DNA of 64,000 nucleotides, from the NCBI GenBank assembly GCA_030068075.1, contig CM057842.1, forward strand, positions 41,378,659 to 41,442,658, in the 5' to 3' direction. The DNA is from Paguma larvata (taxonomy: Eukaryota; Chordata; Mammalia; Carnivora; Viverridae). The notes under the pieces were generated by a model that saw only the letters and a list, made by a program, of their open reading frames with translations, did not search any database and was not told the DNA's origin. Shown here piece after piece: positions 54,943 through 64,000 of the stretch. A program made the position numbers and the translations under genes. Every line of letters starts with the position of its first letter. The stretch's first letter is position 1.

Positions 54943-56942
54943 CAAACTAGTTTTTTTAGGGTTCGTTTTGTTTATTTATTTATTTACTTTTTAGTTATAA
55001 AGCACTCAGACTTTTGTTTTGCTTGAGACAAATTTTTGGTTCTATCTTGACCGTTAAAATAGCATTTTGTCCTAGAAGGATAGTCGCTGATACCATGCTT
55101 TCTTCTTCCCTTGATTTCTCTTGTGTGTATTTTTAGTTACGCTTTTAGGAATGTGGAACCTTCCATCAGATGAATTCTCGAAGGCAAGGTTTACAGTGCC
55201 ACCAACAGAGAAGTTTCCTTCCACTAAATGCTACTGTTCCTCACACCACCTCAGCACCCCCCAAAAAATGCATGGGTACATGTAAGCAATTATCCCAGTC
55301 ATCCAAGGAAGTACCCACTGGACACTTGAGGCTACAGCATGTTTTGGCCTGAACTACCCCAGTAATTGCCTCCTAGATCCCTCGTGGACATGGTTTGAAT
55401 GTCCGTTTACGTTAATGTCTCTCTTCACTTTTCCCTCTGTTTGTCCAAATACAATACTGAGATCATCCCCAGATGACTTTTTATTATATTCTGTTTTGGG
55501 TCTTTTAGGGAGTCCACTCCTGGTAGAACCAAGGGGCACCTGTCAGGGCAAAGGAAGCCTCGGCTTCCAATTATTTCTGCCCTGCAGGCACTTCTCATAA
55601 AGGAGCTTTTCTTTGCCAAGCTCTACTTATTATTTCCTGAGGCTTTTTTTTGCCTTTCCAAGATACCTCTTGAGACTAAAACTTCTGACAGAACTGCAAC
55701 TTTGTGACACTAGATATTACAAGAATCTCTCATTATTTTGGCTTTTTCACTTCTTGACTTTTTACACACTTATAATTGCATGCTTTGCAGTCCTTCCATT
55801 TAGATTAAAACAGTATTCTTTAAGATATTTTTTCTTTCTGTTATGTCTACAGCTGATATTGAAAAGAGAGGTTTCCAGTAACCCTGCTGAAAGTACCAAT
55901 GAGTCTTGTTCATTTTTAATGTTGTCTTAAATTCAGTCTTTTTTCTTTCAACTTGCTATGTTCTGAATGTCATACAGGTTTCTATGGATAATATGACGAT
56001 AAGACTTTCACCCTCTTTCCACATCACAGGCAGTTGCATTTAAGGGGAAACTTTCCAGGGATGATAGCGTGGGTGTAGAATCACACTTTGTCTGTTCTTA
56101 CTTGTGTGTCTAAACAAAATAAGAAATATTGCTTAGAAAGAGAATGTTCAAAGGAACATAAGTTCCAGATATGCCAACATTTTGCATGATTCTGAAAATA
56201 CTTTCCAGTTGTATCTTTCAACCAAATCAATCAGAAGATTAATCATCTTGCAACATAATCGGTGAATCTAATTTTTATTTCTCTTGGGTCACATAAAAAG
56301 GAATATATATCTGATTTGTGTGTCTGTAAGAGTCTGATTCTTCTGAGTTTATCTTTATGATTAAGAATCTCCCTAATCCTAAGACTCTTTTGTTCGTCTG
56401 GCCTGCTAAAGGTTAGGCCAGTAGCACTTAGGTTTATCTTAATCCTACCATTTGAAACTACAGATCTAACTTGGATTCCAAAGGATTATGCGTGTGCATA
56501 TATGTCTGCATGCATACATTTGTGTCATCAGAAATCATCTAATTACAAAATAAACTGCAAATTGACGATTTTAATTATACATAAATAAATTTAGATAATT
56601 ATACAACCTCGAGTCAATTGAAAAGACCATTGGGGCATTAATAATTAAAGCCTGGATTTGGAAGCTTTAAACACTACTTATACAACTTAAATATTATTTT
56701 CTTTTAACTTTAAATAAAGGGAAAATTGATGCTGATTAAGGAACGAAATGGAACTTTTGGTGTAACTAACATTATTGTCGTGAATCAGATTTTCTAATGT
56801 AATTTCTCTGAGGTGGACAATGTGCGATGATCATAGGAGAAACTTGAGGAAGCGTGCCAAAGCAAGATGATTTTGCAATTAGAAATCAGAGAAATTTTGC
56901 TTGAAGCAAGCCTTATCTCACTGAAGGCCTTGGATCCCCCAA
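54943..56942. other. Repeat-poor unique block
   Basis: About 2 kb with no SINE, LINE or LTR recognised. A plus frame of 105 codons (55613-55930) is Phe/Leu-rich low-information translation without domain features. TAATTA-containing AT-rich stretches occur near 56570-56700. Confidence 0.45.
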
Positions 56943-56983
56943 ACACACACACACATCCACGCGCGTGCGCACACATACACACA

Positions 56984-57028
<45 letters not shown>
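56943..57028. repeat. (CA)n microsatellite with CGCG core
   Basis: CA repeat with an internal cgcgcgtgcgcac segment at about 56958-56971 and a long CA run to 57027. Alternating purine-pyrimidine over about 85 bp. Confidence 0.95.
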
Positions 57029-57031
<3 letters not shown>

Positions 57032-58644
57032 TAGTCAATTCAGAACAACTCTGAGATTACAGAGCATATGTAGACATTATCTTCTGTTAGATTTTTAACC
57101 TTGCAAATGTTATTTCTTTTGAATTCTGTTTTCTATTTGTAAATTAGACAGAATCACTGAGTTATTTAGCTTACTTTGGCATAGATATCCAAAGATGCCA
57201 CCCCACAATATGCATTAAAAAACTTACTAAAAAACAAGTATCCTTGAGACCAACATATAATTAGGATACAGTGAAAGTAGTATGGTCTTTGGAAGCACAA
57301 CCACTGGCATTCAGAGCCTGACTCTGTCATAATTTGGACACGTAACAAATTCTAATTCTGCCTTATACTTAAGGTTTTATACTCTTATACTTATAATTTT
57401 ATACTTACACTTAAGGTTTTATAACAGTTAAGTGAGGTCACCTTGGTTAAAGATTTTTTATTGAATCTGACATATAAATGTTGATGTTAAGGTACTTACG
57501 AGCATATGTTTCAACTCTGTGATATGACAAATGAAGGAATACATGACTTATTCAGAATCACATTCCTAAAATGTTGTTGAATAATTAATACTAAATGAGG
57601 GTTTTCCTATTCCTTGTTAGCAAGGAAATTGGAGGAAAAATGATTACCACTTGAGAGAAACATCTCTTATGGCAAATCTGTGACCTAAAACGTGTTCGTA
57701 GACACCCAAGCAAGGAGCCACAGAGATATGGGACTCCCAAAGTTTTCCATTTCTGTCTAATTGAGTTTGATTGATTAGGACCTTCCCTGTTAGCTGTTAA
57801 AAATAACTATTGTTCCTTTGTCTTGTGGCCATAATTGGCAAAACAGTCTACCATTTTATGTCCTTAGCTTCAACTCCCTGCCCAAAATACCTCCTCATAA
57901 TCCGAAGATTCAGTGCATAGATAGTCAGTTTTCAGTTGGGGGGCTTAAACTGGATGAAATCTGTTACATTAAAAAATATCCCACATCATCCTTGATAGAT
58001 AGGACTCACTGCTGCACCTCCCTTGCCATTTGACCAGAGTCAGATCTAATAGATACAGACCATAACTAACAGCTACGCTGCCAACAAATGATTCAGAAAT
58101 GCTGTATGGAGAAGTTTTTTCTCTTTAGCAAAATCAATATCACCTCAGCTGCCTGCTGAATGATACCGCTTGAAGCATTGTAAATACCGTGATCAAGAAA
58201 TTCAACTGTAACCTTTTTTATCACAATTGCTAACAACCTTTCTTATGGCTTAAAGCCGAACTGAACAGAAGCAGAATGTATAAAACAGGGCTCTTTAGGC
58301 ATTGATGCCCAGGTAGGAGGTTTCACCTTCTTTTTGTATGAACGCAACAGTCTTCCTTGGCTGTAGGTGAAGTGTGAAGTAAGCAAAATTCTTTTCATAT
58401 CACCTAGAAGCCTTGGATTCAAGACCTGGCAATGCCATCAGTTAGCCATTGCGTTGATCTTGATCATGTGATCATGACCTTGGAACTGAAAAAGGACAAG
58501 TTAGACGAAGTTATTTTAAAATTCCCTTTGATCTAGATTTCTAAGATTGTCCATGTCCACTCCAAATGAAGGAACACAGGTATCTCCTATTTCCACTGAC
58601 AACACAATACTACACTTCTCTGTGTTTTATTTTACCTCTTTAAC
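57029..58644. other. Unique AT-rich DNA
   Basis: No gene found. A local duplication of acttaaggttttata occurs at 57367 and 57409 (offset 42 bp). Weak MIR-like patches near 57270-57340 and 58430-58480 are below calling level. Confidence 0.45.
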
Positions 58645-58745
58645 TCAGTTATTCAAGAAACCTGCATTGAATGCCTGTCATATGCCTGGCACAGTGCAAA
58701 ATTTCGGGAATGAAACAATAGTCAGCTTTATTAAGTACTTAAATA
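58645..58745 (-). repeat. L2 LINE 3' end, antisense
   Basis: 'cagttattcaagaaacctgcattgaatgcctgtcatatgcctggcacagtgcaaaa' is the reverse complement of the L2 terminus (ttcaacaaatatttattgagcacctactatgtgccaggcactgtgc). Confidence 0.62.
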
Positions 58746-59347
58746 CTAGCAGTGGCCCAAGCTCTGAGTCCCTATGATATTTTGTTTTATGCAGGCCCCT
58801 GGCTCACGTTTCTAAGGTAACAACCTGGCTGACAAATCCGTGGTAATAAAGGCTGCTTACTCTGGCCCTTTGTTCTTTATGAACTGAAATTCTTGTCAGT
58901 AGTAATAGGGTGGGTGCAGACTTTTTTTTTAATTAAAAAATTACTTTTTAATAATACAGAACAAATCTTACCTAAAATATCTACATTCGTGTGCTTTGGG
59001 ATAAAATTATTTGATGTTTCAATATTTATTGTATACTAATCACTATTTCTGAATTTTAGGTACATAAGACTTTAGTGAATAAAATATTGGAAATATATTA
59101 ATAATTAGTGCATAAATTATAGTTTGTATGGTACACAGGATATATGAAAACATGGGACCCATAATAGAATTATGTTATGATTGAACAGGATGATTTTTAA
59201 AGTCCCTTCGAATTTTAAAATGTTAAGATTCTTTACACCACTCTAGATTTCAGAGTTAAACATTCTCACGTCCAGTTCTTGAATTGATATATGGCCATAG
59301 ATGGATCATACGTGATCCGAAGCTGATTTTTTTCTTTTTTATATTTA
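58746..59347. other. Unique AT-rich DNA
   Basis: No feature recognised. Confidence 0.5.
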
Positions 59348-59363
59348 AGAAACAGCATAGTAG

Positions 59364-59582
59364 CGGCGCCTAGGTGACTTAGTTAAGAGTCCAGCTTCAG
59401 CTCAGGTCATGATATCAGGGTTTGTAGGTTCGAGCCCCCCAGTGGGCTGTGTGCTGAGAGCATGGAGTCTGGAACCTGCTTCAGATTCTGTGTCTCCCTC
59501 TGTCTCTCTCTGCCCCTCCCCCACTCTGTCTCACTCTGTCTCTCTCAGAGAGTTAAATAAATGTTAAAAAATTAAAAAAAAA
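59364..59582 (+). mobile_element. SINEC
   Basis: Head cggcgcctaggtgacttag, 'cttcagctcaggtcatgatatcagggtttgtaggttcgagcccccc' with intact B-box, CT-rich part, tail 'gagttaaataaatgttaaa' plus A-run. A 16-bp target-site duplication AGAAACA(G/T)CATAGTAG at 59348-59363 and 59583-59598 with one mismatch. Confidence 0.97.
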
Positions 59583-59598
59583 AGAAACATCATAGTAG

Positions 59599-61124
59599 AA
59601 AGAGCCTTCGCACTAAATGAAAAAGAAATAATCTAACACTACAGCCCATGTAACACTGAAATAATCAGACTCCCACATTATAAAACACCATAGCAAAAAT
59701 AATTAATCACTTTCTTAAAAAGCCCTCTGAAACTTAAGACTGCAATTTCAAATGGAACTCACTCCAAGAAGCAGCCAAAATGCTGCCATAAAACTCTTTA
59801 ATATTCAAATTAAACTTGAAGTATTTTGTTCCATACTGAAACAACTGTAATTAAAAAAAAAGAGGGGATAGCATTACTAATAAGATTCACATGCTGATTT
59901 ATATAGCACTAAATAACTCTAAAGTGTCCAGGTATTAATTTTAGCTACAAAGAATATTACACAAGTAATACATTGGTTCCCAGGAGTGCATAAACAGAAA
60001 TTTTTCTGCTCTTTCTCTTTTACCGTAATTTCATAGATTCATTGGTAGTTTGTAACTGCAACTTACAGATTTATTTAGTCAAATGAATGAATCAGGTCCC
60101 AAAAAAGCCATTTAAAATATTACTAAACTTGGGGGTTGTTGAAAGATATTTGTGTATTTATAACCCAATTATCTGAGTAACAAGAGAAATTATTATACCA
60201 GTAAAATCCTGGCTGGAAATTGTTACATTTTCTAAGTAAATTCTAATTTATGGGTTACTGCATCATGTTGCTTTTGGCTGTATTCAAAACCAGTATTTAA
60301 ATAAATACACTAGAAAACTGTCTGCTGAAAACTTGCAACAATGGAAATAATAGAAAGCAGATTCAGAAATAATCTAAATATTCTAAGATGGGGAAAATAA
60401 AGTCTACGAAAATGAACAGAAGTAATATCTTTCTGAGAAACTTCAACAGAGTAGTAACATTTCTTAGCATAAATCAGATTTAGGGCTCTACCTTATAAAA
60501 TAAGTATTATGAATATTGTAATGTTCACTTATTTCTAGATATCCTTTTCTATTGCCTACATAGATCCTGTAGAGGTACCTGAGGAGGCTGGTTGGTTAAG
60601 ATATATGAAAACCCAGAGTCAGTCAATCAAATGATTTTTCCTGGAATAAGAGAAAAATATAAAATTAAGACTTGCTGCTATTACTTTTTTTTTTTAAGTA
60701 TATATTTGCAGTGCAGGAATTCCTAAAGAAGTACTAAAGTTCCTCCTGGAATATTAGAAGGGAAATAACCAGATACATTGTAGCAAACAGGAAACTCAAA
60801 CATACAAAACCTGGATTAGTGTATTAATTTTACAATATTCCCCAAGATTGTCAGTCCCGTGTATTATCCTCACTTTATATAAGAGGAAATCGAGACCCGA
60901 GCATGAAGGATAATACGAAAGAAAAGGAGCAACTTTGGAACAATAAAAGGTAGATTAAAAGCAGCATCCAGAAATACAGCTACAGTCTTTGCTGCCATTC
61001 AGTTTTCAGAGAACACTTGTGACCAGCATTTGAAAGTAGCAGTTACTCTGACTTCATCACATCACTTTTTTTTCCCCAAACCCTTTTAACACCATATATA
61101 TGAATCATTCTCAATAATATGTTT
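59599..61124. other. Repeat-poor AT-rich unique block
   Basis: About 1.5 kb without a recognisable repeat or open frame of note. Confidence 0.45.
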
Positions 61125-61395
61125 ATTCACCCATTCCTACGTTCAGTTGCTATATCTTGAACACCTTCCGGATTCAAAGAGTCTGAGAATTGGAGATACA
61201 AAAGGAAACCAGGTTACAATTACTGCCCTCAGAGACCTTATAAGACAATAGGAAAAATATATTAAACATGTAATCCCAGGGAAAGTGTAATACACTCTGT
61301 GATCAGGTGTAAACATATGCCATAACTCAATTTAAGGGGTCATGGAAGCTTTCCAGTATGAAGCAATGTTTAAGTTAAGAAGGACATTTATTAAT
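61125..61395 (-). repeat. L2 LINE 3' region, antisense, diverged
   Basis: 'ttattcacccattcctacgttcagttgctatatcttgaacacc', 'gagaattggagatacaaaagg', 'tactgccctcagagaccttataa' and 'ggtcatggaagctttccag' follow the antisense L2 plan (ttattgagcacc...ggggatacaa...tgccctcatggagctta...ggaaggcttcc). Confidence 0.55.
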
Positions 61396-62148
61396 TAGAA
61401 ACCAAATGGTAATGGTTGCGCGGGATTGAGAACACTGACCTCAGTGAAACATTAGTATGTCCACGTGCCACTCACACTTGCTACGAAACAAAAATATGGC
61501 TAACACTTGACCTACATTATTTTCTGAACTCTTGAACTTCTTAAAGTCAATCAAAATCGGTCCTTTAACATAATTGTTTTCAAAGCTTAAGGGGAATTGT
61601 TGCCATTTCCACATTCTGATGATTTTCAGAAAGTGCTTCATGTTGAAATGAAAATCTATTCAATTATGTAACAAATCACATTTGACAAGAAAACACATTG
61701 CATAACTAAATGAAAAGACTTATGTACCCTTAAATAGGATTGTGAATTTCTTAAGAATATTTGTACTTTTTTAAATGTTTGGATTTTAATAAAAGAATTA
61801 CATGCTGAATTTTAAGTGACTAAAGATAGTCAAAGTACCATGAAAAATAGCTTTCTCTGCTTATTTTAAAATCTTCTAATTTATATAGAGGAGATTAGAT
61901 TGTGCAGTGCAATCGAGTTATGATGAAAAAAAAGTTGATCTAGCTGTAAACACGTCTCTTCCCTAATGTGAATGAAAACCTAAGCTCCTATGATAATATA
62001 TAAATATAAAATACAAATACAAATGAGATTTTAGTAATATGATAGCTAAGCCGATATGAAATGATCTCCACTCCCCCAATAGTACTTAGAAATTATGGAT
62101 AAAATATAACAAAAGCAAGTAGCTAGTGGCATTCTCCATTTAAAAGCA
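61396..62148. other. Unique AT-rich DNA
   Basis: No feature recognised. Confidence 0.5.
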
Positions 62149-62221
62149 AGAAGGAAGGAAGGAAGGAAGGAAGGAAGGAGAAGGAAAGAAGAAAGGGAAG
62201 AAACAAGGAAAGAAGGAAAGG
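62149..62221. repeat. (GAAG)n purine microsatellite
   Basis: About seven pure AAGG units, then a degenerate AAAG/GAAG purine run. Confidence 0.93.
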
Positions 62222-63440
62222 CAATCTCACGATCCAGCAGCAAAGAGATATTCCAAGCGGTAAAATATGGCTGATGCTCTAGGACTTCCCTGGGGGGTGG
62301 GGAGGAGAACTCACTAAAGAGCTTACTGTGAAAATTACAACCAAAGTTGCAATACACTATGAGATACAGTTATCAGAATAAAGAAGTAGGAGATTTAGCA
62401 CCACTTCCCCAAAAATGCCAGGCAGAAAACCAGAAAAATGACAGTTTAATTATACATGTCAGAGGTTACTGAAATAGAGGAAGTTTTATCACTAACAAAT
62501 ATAAAATGATAAAATATTAGATTAGAAGGGGCAGTAGTTTTGGAGAGGAAACTCTAGCCCAGAACGACAAAGTGAAGCTGATAAATCCATACAGGCAGCA
62601 AAGGACAACTCTAGAACGTCGTTTTCCAGTGTTGACAATACCCTGTTCTGATTTTAAGACCGAGGTTTTCCTGCTGTTGTCACATCTCATCTATTTTTGA
62701 CATTTCCATGTACTAATACATGTGTAATAATGTCTAAGTTGACCAATTAAATTCATTTCAAATGGAGATTTTATATCACTAAAACAAATGGAAAATTTGT
62801 TATTTGCCATAAATAAAGGCTAACTATAAAAATATACACAATGAAAATATAGAAATAGTATTTTAATAATTGTTGAATAACATAGACAAGTGTAAGTAGT
62901 AATAAATCTCGCTGATTTACAAAAGGTACATCTGAAAATAATGTTCCCACTGAGAAGAATACAACTGTAGGGGGAATATGGGTGCGGCATTGAGACCATC
63001 TTCTACAACTGACAATTGATCTAGGTAATTAATGCGTGATTAATGACTGGTCTATGACCAATTTCAAAGGAAAAACAACATGGGTCTGAAATCAATTTGC
63101 AATGTTTTTTTTTAATTTATACATATCTTGGTGATTAACAGTATCTTAAAAGTGCAGCATTGAAAAAATATTGAAATTCTGTAAATTAGTATCTATAATA
63201 GTAACCAATCTTGTCTCTTCAGACTACAGTTCTTATGAGGTCCGTTTGGTGTCCAAGTCTCCGAAACCCTAACTAAAAGGCTTAAACAACAAGAAGAAAT
63301 TATTTTCCCATATTTTAGTTAGGATATTTTTTATTGTCAACTAGCATGCCTTCTGTACCTACGCTGGAAATGGGACACTATCAGATACATGAGGTTCCAA
63401 ACACTTTCTTCTTTTGGGAGGTCTATTTTCACTGCCTTGT
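62222..63440. other. Unique AT-rich DNA
   Basis: No gene or repeat recognised. Confidence 0.5.
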
Positions 63441-63514
63441 CAGTGTTGTTTGAACCACAAAAACTTTTTTTTTTTTTTTTTATTCAGGAACATAAAGATT
63501 TAGCCCTATATTTT

Positions 63515-63705
63515 TTTTCAGGAGTTGTATAACCTACATTTAGGTCTATTTTGTGTTCATTTTTGTATATAGCATAGGGTCCAATTTCACTTTTGTATGA
63601 AAATATCCAGTTTTTCCAGCCCAGTTTTTTGAAAAGACTGTTCTTTCTTCATTGAATGGTCCTGGCATCCTTGTTGGAAATCAGCTGACCATGAATGCAT
63701 GGTGG
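63515..63705 (-). mobile_element. L1 ORF2 fragment, minus strand
   Basis: 'acatttaggtctattttgtgttcatttttgtatatagcatagggtccaatttcac', 'atatccagtttttccagcccag', 'ttgaaaagactgttctttcttcattgaatggtcctggcatccttgttggaaatcagctgacc' is antisense L1 ORF2. The T-run at 63464-63481 precedes it. Confidence 0.88.
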
Positions 63706-64000
63706 GTTTTTGGTAGACATGTGAATGTTATAATGTCATAACTACAGATTCTCCAGTTTGCTATTTTTTTTAATTTGTTTTTTAAAATTGCTGATGGTTA
63801 TAGTCGTCTGATTACCGATTTTCCCAAACTATGTGAAAGGACTATATTCCATATTGAGTGTGATCACTATAGTCTCTGTTCCTTAAGTTCTGTTTTGTTG
63901 TTTGTGCAGTGACTGCCTTAAATGCCAAAAAAAAAAAAAAAAAAATATTTTAATTCTTTCAAATGCCAAAACAAACAAAAGATCAAAATGCCTTTCTTAG
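63706..64000. other. AT-rich DNA with A-run and direct repeat
   Basis: An A-run at 63927-63945 is bordered by the direct repeat aaatgccaaaa at 63920-63930 and 63961-63971. No gene seen up to the window edge. Confidence 0.5.

Noticed and set aside
55613..55930. 105-codon Phe/Leu-rich frame
   Set aside because: Low-information translation of T-rich DNA. Hydrophobic stretches are expected from such composition.

Overview
This window is nuclear DNA of a carnivoran, almost certainly a cat (Felidae). I find no protein-coding gene, exon, structural RNA gene or CpG island that I can support. The species call rests on the repeats. There are about 32 copies or fragments of a tRNA-derived SINE with the Can-SINE head GGGGCGCCTGGGTGGCTCAG, a CT-rich middle and the felid-type tail CTCAAAAATAAATAAA. 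There are also L1 fragments of the carnivore type and older mammalian repeats (MIR, L2, MLT1, MER20). The base composition is AT-rich, as in gene-poor intergenic or deep intronic DNA. The open frames present are short, lack codon structure, and mostly sit inside repeats.

Layout. 1-13 kb: mostly unique AT-rich DNA with L2 and MIR relics, a (CTCCT)10 microsatellite, a MER20-like hAT relic, three SINEs and an old antisense LTR. 13-15 kb: an MLT1, a SINE fragment and an ERV1-like LTR split by a SINE. 15-17.3 kb: a repeat-poor block. 17.3-22 kb: L2 pieces, one ending in a 68-bp-period minisatellite, several SINEs, and a well-preserved 821-bp solo LTR flanked by the 6-bp duplication AGTTGC. 22-26 kb: AT-rich DNA with simple repeats and two SINEs.

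26-33.2 kb: a nest built on one ancient minus-strand L1 of about 6 kb. It was later hit by an MLT1, a younger L1 3' end, six SINEs or SINE fragments and a CTTC microsatellite. 33-42 kb: MIR and L2 relics, some split by SINEs, a second old antisense LTR, and three head-to-tail SINEs joined by a GAAA tract. 42.7-44.5 kb: a plus-strand L1 3' end split by a second, more decayed copy of the 21-kb LTR. 44.5-54.9 kb: dense SINEs around a 2.1-kb minus-strand L1. 55-64 kb: mostly unique AT-rich DNA with one SINE, L2 and L1 scraps and simple repeats.

No genes act together here. The history readable in the window is one of layered retrotransposition: old L2, MIR and DNA elements first, then L1M and MLT1, then ERV LTRs and carnivore L1, then successive SINE waves, the youngest with perfect 13-18 bp target-site duplications. 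I found no undescribed biological system. The most useful observations are the LTR pair, the nested L1, two hairpins that look like template-switch mutations, and the minisatellite grown from an L2 tail. Repeat family names come from memory of consensus sequences and should be confirmed with a repeat library.
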